From positions 1 to 47,411 of the forward strand of contig PKUM01000295.1 of the NCBI GenBank assembly GCA_002868855.1: DNA of 47,411 nucleotides, given 5' to 3'. Every line of letters starts with the position of its first letter. Positions within the stretch are counted from its first letter, which is position 1. A program made the translations under genes and the position numbers. The notes beneath the pieces are model-generated. The model saw only the letters and a list, made by a program, of their open reading frames with translations, was not told the origin of the DNA and did not search any database. Positions 28,611 through 36,960 of the stretch are shown piece after piece. This DNA comes from Chromatiales bacterium (GTDB lineage Bacteria > Pseudomonadota > Gammaproteobacteria > Steroidobacterales > BM003).

Positions 28611-30307
28611 GCCTCGAGTTCCTCCGGAAAATACCGTAACAACGAAAGCAACGGGTTGCCGGCGGCCTGGCCAAGGCCGCAGATCGAAGCAGAGGACATG
28701 GCCTGGGCCAGTTCGCGCAGCAGCCCGGTATCCCAGTTGGGGGTGCTCATCAATGTCGCGGCCTTGCGTGTGCCTACCCGGCACGGTGTGCACTGGCCAC
28801 AACTTTCGTCTTCGAAAAAATGCATGAGATTGAGTGCAACTTCGCGCAGATCGTCCTGGTCGCCGAGCACAATCAGCGCGTGAGACCCGACGAAACAACC
28901 GTGCGCCTCCAGGGCACCGAATTCGAGTGGCAGGTCTGCCATGCTCGCCGGCAATATGCCGCCGGATGCGCCGCCGGGCAGATAGGCCCTGAAGCCGTGG
29001 CCGTCGGCCATGCCGCCGCAATGGTCTTCGATCAACTCGCGCGCACTGATGCCCGCGGGCGCCAGTTTCACCCCGGGTTCCTTGACCCGTCCCGACACCG
29101 AATAGCTGCGCAGGCCGGTGGCGCCACTGCGGCCATGGCCTGCATACCAGTCCGCACCTTTCTCGAGAATATCTCTGATCCAGTACAGGGTTTCGACATT
29201 GTTCACCAGCGTCGGATGGCCGTGAATGCCACATTGCGCGACATACGGCGGACGATGCCGTGGCAGGCCGCGTTTGCCCTCGATGGATTCGATCATCGCC
29301 GATTCCTCGCCGCAGATGTAAGCGCCGGCACCGCGTCGCAATTCGATCCTGTCAGCCAGCGGAATCGCCGCGGAACGCAATGCCGCAATCTCGGAGGAGA
29401 GTAACTGACGAATCGCCGGGTACTCGTCGCGCAGGTAGAAATAGACTTTTTCGGCATCTACCACCCAGCGCGCGATCAGCATGCCCTCCAGCACGGTATG
29501 CGGGTTGTTTTCGAGGTGGTGGCGGTCCTTGAATGTGCCGGGTTCGCCCTCGTCGGCGTTGACCGCCATCATGCGCGGACCCGGTTCGGCCCGAACCAAT
29601 TGCCATTTCCGTCCGGGCGGAAAGCCTGCTCCGCCGAGTCCGCGCAGTCCGGCGTCGTTCAATGTGTTCATTACGAAATCGGCCGAAAGCGTGCCGGACA
29701 CGCACTTCGACAACGTCGAATAGCCACCTTGCTGGCGGTATGAGTCGAGGTCAACGTAGGGCGGCACGACGGCAGCCGTCGAGCCGCATGCCACGGCTTC
29801 GGCCACCTTTTCGGTCGTGGCATGGTCAACATGGAACTGGCCAACCGCGACCGTCGGAGCATGTTGGCATCGGCCCATGCATGGCGCCCTGACGACCCGC
29901 ACGCCGTCGCCACTGCTTTCATTCAGATCGCGCAGCAATTGCCGCGCACCGGCGATCTGGCACGACAGGCTGTCGCACACCCTCAGAGTCAAAGGCGGCG
30001 GTGCCGGTTCGTGCTCGTCCACGACATCGAAATGCGCATAGAAAGTGGCCACCTCGTAGACCTCGGTCTGGCTCAGCCCCACCAGTTCCGCCAGCGCGGC
30101 GAGTTGGGACGGGCGTAGACATCGGTCGTGGTCCTGAATTGCATGGAGATACTCGATCAGGAGATCGCGCCGGTAGGGCGGATCGCTGAGCAATTGCCGC
30201 AGCGCGTCGAGATCGCCCGGGTCCGCGCGGCGTCCGCGCGGACGCGCCCGGGCGCCGCCGTTGCCGGTATGCCGCGGTCGACGTTCCTGTGTTCCGTTTT
30301 CAGACAT
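28607..30307 (-). CDS. Fused FdsG-FdsB (NuoE-NuoF type) NAD-binding subunit of formate dehydrogenase
   Basis: NuoE-like 2Fe-2S Cys (VCDSLSCQIAGA...APCMGRCQHAP) followed by NuoF-like (GLRGLGGAGFPPGRKW, NADEGEPGTFKDRH, GAGAYICGEESAMIESIEG, ESCGQCTPCRVGT); ATGA overlap with fdsA start. Confidence 0.92.
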   Translation of the reverse strand: MSENGTQERRPRHTGNGGARARPRGRRADPGDLDALRQLLSDPPYRRDLLIEYLHAIQDHDRCLRPSQLAALAELVGLSQTEVYEVATFYAHFDVVDEHEPAPPPLTLRVCDSLSCQIAGARQLLRDLNESSGDGVRVVRAPCMGRCQHAPTVAVGQFHVDHATTEKVAEAVACGSTAAVVPPYVDLDSYRQQGGYSTLSKCVSGTLSADFVMNTLNDAGLRGLGGAGFPPGRKWQLVRAEPGPRMMAVNADEGEPGTFKDRHHLENNPHTVLEGMLIARWVVDAEKVYFYLRDEYPAIRQLLSSEIAALRSAAIPLADRIELRRGAGAYICGEESAMIESIEGKRGLPRHRPPYVAQCGIHGHPTLVNNVETLYWIRDILEKGADWYAGHGRSGATGLRSYSVSGRVKEPGVKLAPAGISARELIEDHCGGMADGHGFRAYLPGGASGGILPASMADLPLEFGALEAHGCFVGSHALIVLGDQDDLREVALNLMHFFEDESCGQCTPCRVGTRKAATLMSTPNWDTGLLRELAQAMSSASICGLGQAAGNPLLSLLRYFPEELEA

Positions 30308-30522
30308 TGTATGTGGGCCGCCGGTTAGATCCGCCCCGCGCGGCGGCTGTCGGCGCGCGGGCTCTGTCCAGTGAGCATAGGACCAGTCGCGGGAACTCGG
30401 CAACCGCTACCGCGTCATGTTCCGGCATCGATGGGGAAAATTTGCCCGTTGACGCATCCAATTCACCGCGCAGCGGCATCTAATAGGCAAGACACAACTT
30501 TGTTGCGAAGGAGAACCGGAAA

Positions 30523-30921
30523 ATGAGTGGAGAATGGGTGCCAATTTCGCTGTTTTTGTCGGTCGCGGTAATTGCAGTGGTGTTTCTTGTGCTGCGATTC
30601 CGTGGCAAGCGCGAATTGCAAAAAACGGTTCGCCTCGCGCTGGAAAAGAACCACGAACTCTCGCCGGCGTTGCTGGCCAGTCTCGATGAGCGCAAGCGCT
30701 CGCCGCAGGCGGATTTCCGACGTGGCCTTATTGGCGTTGCAATCGGTGCTTCGTTCGCGCTATTCGCCCTGATTCTCGGCGAGCAGGATGCCATCCGGCC
30801 AATGCTGGGAATATCGGCCTTTCCATTTCTGGTCGGAGCGGCATACTTGGGACTTTCCAGGTGGGGTGGAAGATCCGATCGCGAAGAACCTGAAACTCTC
30901 CACGGCGGAGTCGGGCAGTGA
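30523..30921 (+). CDS. Small membrane protein (DUF6249-like)
   Basis: N-terminal TM, basic linker with ELQKTVRLALEKNHELSPALLASL, two further TMs; upstream of sigma factor. Confidence 0.6.
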   Translation: MSGEWVPISLFLSVAVIAVVFLVLRFRGKRELQKTVRLALEKNHELSPALLASLDERKRSPQADFRRGLIGVAIGASFALFALILGEQDAIRPMLGISAFPFLVGAAYLGLSRWGGRSDREEPETLHGGVGQ

Positions 30922-31456
30922 CGAGGAACTCGTCGCCCGCGCGGTGTCGCTGCAGGATGGCGACGCGTTTGGTGAATTGGTGCGGCGCCACCAATCCCGG
31001 GTGCGCGGATGCCTGCGTCAATTGACCCGCGATTTTGCACTCGCCGACGACCTGGCTCAGGAGACCTTCGTCCGTGCGTGGGACAAGCTGTCCTCGTTTT
31101 CCGGGCAAGGCCGGTTCGTGTCGTGGTTGATGAAACTCGCCTACAATGAGTTTTTGCAGTCACGGCGCAAGGCCAAACGGTACAGCGCTGCGGTCGACAG
31201 GTTCGGCACCGAGCAGACTGCGGTGCATAATCAGGCAGGCAGCGCCGGCGTGGCCTTCAGTTCCGATCTCGAGGTCGTGCTTGCCGCGTTGTCGGAAGAG
31301 GAACGCAGCGTCATGGTAATGTCATTTGCGCTCGGGCTTAGTCATGCGGAGATCGGCGACGTCACGGGGATGCCGATTGGTACGGTAAAGTCGCATATTC
31401 ACCGCGCGCGTCAGCGCATTCGCGAGAAATTTCCGGAGGAAAGTGGCGGCAAATGA
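30866..31456 (+). CDS. RNA polymerase sigma factor, ECF/sigma-70 family
   Basis: DDLAQETFVRAWDKLSSFSGQGRFVSWLMKLAYNEFL (region 2) and SFALGLSHAEIGDVTGMPIGTVKSHIHRARQRIREKF (region 4); GTG 30866 in frame, overlapping upstream ORF by 56 bp (start uncertain). Confidence 0.9.
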   Translation: MEDPIAKNLKLSTAESGSDEELVARAVSLQDGDAFGELVRRHQSRVRGCLRQLTRDFALADDLAQETFVRAWDKLSSFSGQGRFVSWLMKLAYNEFLQSRRKAKRYSAAVDRFGTEQTAVHNQAGSAGVAFSSDLEVVLAALSEEERSVMVMSFALGLSHAEIGDVTGMPIGTVKSHIHRARQRIREKFPEESGGK

Positions 31457-31788
31457 CCGGCATCCACAACCAGCGGGACGATGAGCGACTTCGCGGCTTG
31501 TTCCGCGAGGCCATGCCTCCGGTTGCGGATGACGGCTTTAGCGATCGTGTGCTTCGCCGCATTGGCCGGCGCAAGCGGATGCGCCGAGCGGTGCTCTACC
31601 TGGCCGCCGGCCTCGGATTGGCGATCGCGGCACGGCCGGCTACCGAGTTGCTGATGGCGGCGGGTGACTGGATGACCGCCTCGCTCGGGCAAAGCGTGGT
31701 GCTGGCCGCAGACCGGTTCGAACCGATGGTTGTTGTCGTGGTGCTTGGACTTCTCAGCCCATTCCTTGTAAGCCTGCTGGAGGACTAG
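31453..31788 (+). CDS. Small membrane protein, possible anti-sigma-like partner
   Basis: ATGA overlap with sigma factor stop; basic N-terminal region then two hydrophobic segments. Confidence 0.6.
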   Translation: MTGIHNQRDDERLRGLFREAMPPVADDGFSDRVLRRIGRRKRMRRAVLYLAAGLGLAIAARPATELLMAAGDWMTASLGQSVVLAADRFEPMVVVVVLGLLSPFLVSLLED

Positions 31789-31853
31789 GAGAATAGGCGC
31801 CGGGCCTGCATTCGCAAGGGCCGTTGTGACGTCTCGTCAATCTGGAGTCAGTG

Positions 31854-32213
31854 ATGCCTGATAAGGGGAAAAAAGGCAAAAAGCCGCGCAAGGAAAAGGA
31901 CAAGCGCAAGGGCGACAAAAAGCACAAGCTAGGCAAGGGCAGCGCAAAAGTGTCCGGATCCGCGGCGAAAGACAATTCGGCCGAGCGCGGAAAGACCAGG
32001 GAAAAAGGGGACGGCGGTAAGCGAAAAACCGATGCCGCAGCGATTGCGCGTGCGATTATCGATCCGGGTCAACGAGTGCGGATGATTGCGGAGGCGGCCT
32101 ATTACCGGTCTCTTGCACGTGGCCACGATTCAGGTAGCCCGGAGCAGGACTGGGCGGAGGCGGAACGCGAAATCGAGCAACAGTATCCTTCGCAGGACGC
32201 GTCCGCCGGCTAA
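31854..32213 (+). CDS. Lys-rich N-terminus plus DUF2934-like C-terminus
   Basis: MPDKGKKGKKPRKEKDKRKGDKKHKLGKG then RVRMIAEAAYYRSLARGHDSGSPEQDWAEAEREIEQQ (DUF2934-type pattern); start GTG 31851 or ATG 31854. Confidence 0.65.
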   Translation: MPDKGKKGKKPRKEKDKRKGDKKHKLGKGSAKVSGSAAKDNSAERGKTREKGDGGKRKTDAAAIARAIIDPGQRVRMIAEAAYYRSLARGHDSGSPEQDWAEAEREIEQQYPSQDASAG

Positions 32214-32287
32214 TCGGGTGACTGCGCAACCACCGCCTGGCGCTCACGTCTGCCAGGTGTGCGGAATCGACTGGCCGACCGCAATTG

Positions 32288-32686
32288 TCAGGGGCATATT
32301 CCCTTCAGCACCAGGTGCTGATAGCTAACCAGGCCCTGTATCTCGCCACGCGAAATCACCGGCGCCGCCGAAATGCCAAACCGACCGAAAAACCGGGCAC
32401 AGTAACGTATGTCCATTTCGGGGCGTATGAACAACACCGGCTTGGACATGATCTCGTAGACATTGACACGGTCCGCTGAGCGGTTCTGGGCCAGTACGCG
32501 GGTGGCAATGTCCGATGGCACGACTATGCCGTACTCGTCGTGCTTGGTACGACGATTGATGATCAGATGATGGGCGGAATTTTGCCGCATCAATTCGACC
32601 GCTTCCGTTACGGTGGTCATGCCGTCGACCATGACGAAATCCTGCTCCATGACTTCCTGGGCCTGGATTCTTTTTGTGTCGTTCAT
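32288..32686 (-). CDS. CBS-pair domain protein
   Basis: VMEQDFVMVDGMTTVTEAVELMRQNSAHHLIINRR...GIVVPSDI and IMSKPVLFIRPEMDIRYCARFFGRFGISAAPVI: two CBS repeats. Confidence 0.85.
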   Translation of the reverse strand: MNDTKRIQAQEVMEQDFVMVDGMTTVTEAVELMRQNSAHHLIINRRTKHDEYGIVVPSDIATRVLAQNRSADRVNVYEIMSKPVLFIRPEMDIRYCARFFGRFGISAAPVISRGEIQGLVSYQHLVLKGICP

Positions 32687-33039
32687 ATCTGCTCTTCCTC
32701 CTCCAGTGCCGGCGCGATTTTTTCGACCTGATGCGCAACTCCGACCGCATCTTCGACGTCGATCTGAAACGCGATTCCGGTGCCGGGTGAGGTGTCGAAC
32801 TCACCGGCAATACTTATGGTCTCCAGGATCGGTCGCGCCCGATGTTCCTCTACCAGGAGCAGGACGACATCCCGCTGCGTTTCGAGGGTCAGGCCGAGGA
32901 AGGTCTTTTTCTCGTCGATGCCTTGTCCCCGTGCATTTGTGATAACCGTACACCCAGTCGCGCCGGCTTTTCGCGCCGCCTCGGTGATCGCCTCCGTCTT
33001 GGTGTCATTGACGAATGCAATGACGAGTTTGAATCTCAT
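32683..33039 (-). CDS. PII-like signalling protein
   Basis: KLVIAFVNDTKTEAITEAARKAGATGCTVITNARGQG...DVVLLLVEEHRARPILETI...GIAFQIDVEDAVGV: PII-type ferredoxin-like fold pattern; 4-bp overlap with CBS gene. Confidence 0.82.
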   Translation of the reverse strand: MRFKLVIAFVNDTKTEAITEAARKAGATGCTVITNARGQGIDEKKTFLGLTLETQRDVVLLLVEEHRARPILETISIAGEFDTSPGTGIAFQIDVEDAVGVAHQVEKIAPALEEEEQI

Positions 33040-33053
33040 TTGCTGTCTCCTTT

Positions 33054-33854
33054 TCAGCTATGCGCTGTTGTGCTCTGGCGGTTGTCTTGGTTTGTCTCTG
33101 GATCGAGGTTGTTTTTACGGTACTCGGTGATTTGCGCGTAGGTCATGACTGCCATGATCGGAAACAGGCTGGCAAATGCGATCAGCCCGAAACCGTCGAT
33201 CAGCGGATTGCGGCCCGGAATTGCCTCCGCGAGGCCGAGTCCGAGCGCCGCGACGATAGGAACCGTGACGGTTGAGGTCGTAACGCCACCGGAATCATAG
33301 GCAAGCGGAATGATATTGCGTGGTGCGAACATCGTCTGAATCGTGACCACGAAATAGCCACAGATAATGAACCAGTGGATCGGGGCGCCGATGATGATGC
33401 GGAGCACGCCCAGCGTCAGGCCGACGGCTACCCCGATGGCGACCGCGATTCGCAGTCCCCAGGTGCTTACGCTGCCGGCAGAGAGTTCACTCGCCTTGAT
33501 TGCGACTGCTATCAGCGCGGGTTCGGCGATGGTCGTGCTGAAGCCGATTGCAAACGCGAATGCATAAATCCAGCCGAAATCGCGCCAATCGACAACAGCC
33601 GAAGTGCCCAGTATTTCGGGCGAGGTCAGTTGCGAAGCCATTAGCCGGCCGATCGGGAACAGCGCCTGTTCCAGTCCGATCAGAAACAGCGACAGCCCGA
33701 TCAGCACATAGCCAAAGCCGATGGCAATGGCGCGCGGATTCGGCAGCGCCCGCCGCAGAATGACGAACTGGAAGACCAGCAGAATGGTCGCGATCGGCAA
33801 TACATCCCGAATGGTGCCGAGCAGGACCTGGATCGCTTCGCCGAAACTGTCCAT
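33054..33854 (-). CDS. DUF1538 multipass membrane protein (second copy)
   Basis: [66 protein letters not shown]; multiple TMs. Confidence 0.82.
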   Translation of the reverse strand: MDSFGEAIQVLLGTIRDVLPIATILLVFQFVILRRALPNPRAIAIGFGYVLIGLSLFLIGLEQALFPIGRLMASQLTSPEILGTSAVVDWRDFGWIYAFAFAIGFSTTIAEPALIAVAIKASELSAGSVSTWGLRIAVAIGVAVGLTLGVLRIIIGAPIHWFIICGYFVVTIQTMFAPRNIIPLAYDSGGVTTSTVTVPIVAALGLGLAEAIPGRNPLIDGFGLIAFASLFPIMAVMTYAQITEYRKNNLDPETNQDNRQSTTAHS

Positions 33855-34586
33855 CTAGACGAGTATTCCGTAGATCATGACGAAGATCATTGGAGTCAGA
33901 GAGGCAAACGCGATCAGTCCGAATCCGTCCACTACCGGATTCCTGCCCTTGATCGAAGAAGCCAGCCCGACTCCCAGTGCTGTAACGAGGGGTACCGTGA
34001 TCGTCGAGGTCGTGACCCCGCCGGAGTCGTAGGCAATTCCGATAATCTCGCGCGGCGCGAAAGCCGTGACGATCATAACGATCACGTAGCCACCGGCGAT
34101 CAGGTAGTTGATCGGCCAGCCCTTCAGTATGCGCCAGACTCCGATGACCAGCGAGCATCCGACGGCGAGGGCGACTGTAAGGCGCAGGCCGAGTGCGTAG
34201 CCTTCCATCGCGTCATTGTCGGCGCCAATGACACCTGCCTCGGCGGCAACCTGTGAGGCTTCCTCGGCAATGGCGATCAGTGCCGGCTCGGCTGCGGTCG
34301 TACCGAAACCCAGGGCAAAGGCAAAGACTATCAGCCAGACCAGCGATCCCTTGCGCGCAAGAGAGTGCGCCATCGACTCGCCAATCGGAAACAAGCCCAG
34401 TTCGAGGCCGCGGATAAAAAACGTCAGTCCGAGTATTACCAGCAGCAGTCCGCCTATCATCTGTCCCAGTTGCGGCAATGGCTGGCGCAAAACGACGAGC
34501 TGAAAGAACGCTATGACCAGGATGATGGGCAACAGATCCCGACCGCTCTCGGACAGTCGCCCGAGCACTCTGTGCAACCAACTCAT
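33855..34586 (-). CDS. DUF1538 multipass membrane protein (first copy)
   Basis: [66 protein letters not shown]; start at 34586 chosen over the longer ORF; TAG abuts the next ATG directly. Confidence 0.82.
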   Translation of the reverse strand: MSWLHRVLGRLSESGRDLLPIILVIAFFQLVVLRQPLPQLGQMIGGLLLVILGLTFFIRGLELGLFPIGESMAHSLARKGSLVWLIVFAFALGFGTTAAEPALIAIAEEASQVAAEAGVIGADNDAMEGYALGLRLTVALAVGCSLVIGVWRILKGWPINYLIAGGYVIVMIVTAFAPREIIGIAYDSGGVTTSTITVPLVTALGVGLASSIKGRNPVVDGFGLIAFASLTPMIFVMIYGILV

Positions 34587-34784
34587 GCCGGGCGTGATCT
34601 CCGCATTCTCGTATTCCGAACCGTATATTATGGCTTGACCCCGCACCGCAATGATAGAAAACCCGCGAACCTCGCGGCAATGCGTAAAATACGTAGCGGG
34701 CTGACCGGGCGGCCTGCTCGTTGCGCGAAATCGGGCGCCGGCTCGACGCTCCGGCATTCAAAGGAAAGGAAACGGTAATTCATT

Positions 34785-35849
34785 ATGGCAGTTCAGCACC
34801 TGCTGGCCGCATTCGACGGCTGGCGCGAACAACGCAAACCCCTGGTACTGGCGACGATCGTCGAGACCCTGGGTTCGACCTATAGCAAGGCCGGGACCCA
34901 CATGCTGATCGAGCCGGGTGGCGATTTCGAGGGCCTCGTGAGCGGCGGTTGTCTCGAAGGCGACCTTGTAGAGCATGCGCGAGACGTACTGGGAAACGGG
35001 CGGCCAAAGCTGGTGGTCTATGACATGCGCGACGAAGAAGCGGACCAGGTCTGGGGGCTCGGGCTTGGCTGCAACGGTGCGGTGCGAATATTTCTCCAGG
35101 CTCTCGATCCTGTGTCCGGCTATGAGCCGTTCATGGCAATGAGCCGGCTGATGTGCGACGCCGGGCGCGGCGCCTACGCGCTTGTAATTGCTGAAAATGG
35201 CGCCCCGCCTGCGGTCCCGGAGTGGATGGTCGCTGGAACCGCTGGGGTGCTCTCCGGGTCCGGTAGCGGCGGCTTTCTGCGCGACTACTGCGACGCGGCG
35301 GCCAATGCCGGCAGGGTCGATAACCTGCAGCTTGACGGTACGGAACTCGAGATCTTCGCGGCCCCGGTGCCCGTGATACCCAGGGTATTGCTGCTGGGCG
35401 CCGGTCCGGACGTGATTCCGCTCGCACGCATGGGGGAAATGCTGGGATGGCGTGTCACCGTGGCGGATCATCGCCCGGCTTATGTGGAGCGTCTGCGTCA
35501 GGTTGTTTCCGCAGAGATTCGCGCGACTTCGGCAGAAGGTCTGAGCGAAGCGCTCAATCTCGATAATTTCGACGCATGTGTCGTCATGAGTCACCACTAC
35601 CTCACCGATCTCGAATACCTGCGCTGCCTGGCACCCAGCCGCGTTCCGTATATCGGGATGCTGGGTCCGGAAAAACGCAGGAACCGTTTGTTCGACGACC
35701 TCGGCGAAGCGCACCGGAAGCTGCAGGGCAGGGCATACGGACCGGTCGGCCTCGATATCGGGGCCGATGATGCCGACAGCATCGCTCTGTCTATTGCCGC
35801 ACAAATACAGGCCGTGCTGAAGGATGCCGGCGGCGGACATCTTTGCTGA
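34785..35849 (+). CDS. XdhC/CoxI family molybdoenzyme accessory protein
   Basis: VLATIVETLGSTYSKAGTHMLIEPGGDFEGLVSGGCLEGDLVEHA; VWGLGLGCNGAVRIFLQ; PYIGMLGPEKRRNRLF. Confidence 0.92.
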   Translation: MAVQHLLAAFDGWREQRKPLVLATIVETLGSTYSKAGTHMLIEPGGDFEGLVSGGCLEGDLVEHARDVLGNGRPKLVVYDMRDEEADQVWGLGLGCNGAVRIFLQALDPVSGYEPFMAMSRLMCDAGRGAYALVIAENGAPPAVPEWMVAGTAGVLSGSGSGGFLRDYCDAAANAGRVDNLQLDGTELEIFAAPVPVIPRVLLLGAGPDVIPLARMGEMLGWRVTVADHRPAYVERLRQVVSAEIRATSAEGLSEALNLDNFDACVVMSHHYLTDLEYLRCLAPSRVPYIGMLGPEKRRNRLFDDLGEAHRKLQGRAYGPVGLDIGADDADSIALSIAAQIQAVLKDAGGGHLC

Positions 35850-35949
35850 GAGCCGGTGTTGCGCTCATGCAGAGCGGGGCGTGCATGCCGGGCAATGGAC
35901 GAAATCGGGTTTTACATCATAATGGTGCGATTGCAATGGTCTGTTTAGG

Positions 35950-36960
35950 ATGACGATGTTTCCGCGAATTGCAGCGGTTGTGCTCTGTTTTATGTGCGCG
36001 AATGCGTTGGCGCAGGACTGTACCTTCGATTCTCCGGATCTCCTGCTGCGGCCGGGCGAGCCCGGGCAGCCGACCGAGGTGCTGATACGCGTCTACGTGG
36101 TCGATATCACGAAAATTCTCGATGTCGAACAGAGTTTCGTGACCGATGTGTATTTCCGGGCGGAATGGACCGACCCGAGACTGGTCCACGATGGGCCGTT
36201 ACCCTGTCAGGCCCGGCCTGACCAGGTCTGGACGCCCCAGGTCCAGTCGTTGAACCGGCGGACGTTGGACAGTGCGAGTCCGCCGCAAATCCGGGTCGCT
36301 CCGGACGGCAGCGTGTTTTTTGTCGTGCGCCGCTTCGGCGAGTTTTCGTACGAGGCCGATCTCGGCGATTTCCCGTTTGACGAGCAGACGTTGTCGTTCG
36401 TGATTGTTTCCGCTCACGAGCCGCAGGAAGTAGTTCTGCGCTCGGATGAGGCCGCGGTGGGGATGGCCGAGCGGCTGTCTGTCGTCAACTGGAATCTGAA
36501 TTTTCGCGAGGCGCGCAGCGGCGCGCTCTATGTAGCGCCTCGCGATCGCACGGTTGCCCGACTCGACATCGAGTTCAGTGCGAAAAGGCTGACCGGCTAC
36601 TATGTGTGGAAGCTGATCGTCCCGCTGGTGCTGGTCGTGATGATGTCGTGGTCGGTATTCTGGATCGCCCCGGTCCACGTCGCGCCGCGGCTCGGTCTCG
36701 CCGCGACCTCGATGCTGACACTGATCGCATACCGCTTCGCTCTGGCGTCGATACTGCCGCCGATCGCGTACATGACACGAATGGACCTGTTCCTGGTATT
36801 CGCCTCGGTACTCGTCTTTGGCGCACTCGCCGTTGCGGTCGCTGTGACCTATGTAGCGGACAAGGGCAGGGATGGACTGGCGCTGCGGATCAATGAAGTA
36901 GCTCGCTGGTTTTCGCCGCTGATGTTCGCCGCGGTTATCGTTTTCGCATTCTGGTTTTGA
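35950..36960 (+). CDS. Prokaryotic pentameric (Cys-loop) ligand-gated ion channel homolog
   Basis: Signal peptide; beta-rich extracellular domain (VRVYVVDITKILDVEQSFVTDVYFRAEWTDPRL... FGEFSYEADLGDFPFDEQTLSFVI); RLTGYYVWKLIVPLVLVVMMSWSVFWI (M1), RLGLAATSMLTLIAYRFALASILPPIAYMTRMDLFL (M2-M3), C-terminal M4. Confidence 0.85.
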   Translation: MTMFPRIAAVVLCFMCANALAQDCTFDSPDLLLRPGEPGQPTEVLIRVYVVDITKILDVEQSFVTDVYFRAEWTDPRLVHDGPLPCQARPDQVWTPQVQSLNRRTLDSASPPQIRVAPDGSVFFVVRRFGEFSYEADLGDFPFDEQTLSFVIVSAHEPQEVVLRSDEAAVGMAERLSVVNWNLNFREARSGALYVAPRDRTVARLDIEFSAKRLTGYYVWKLIVPLVLVVMMSWSVFWIAPVHVAPRLGLAATSMLTLIAYRFALASILPPIAYMTRMDLFLVFASVLVFGALAVAVAVTYVADKGRDGLALRINEVARWFSPLMFAAVIVFAFWF

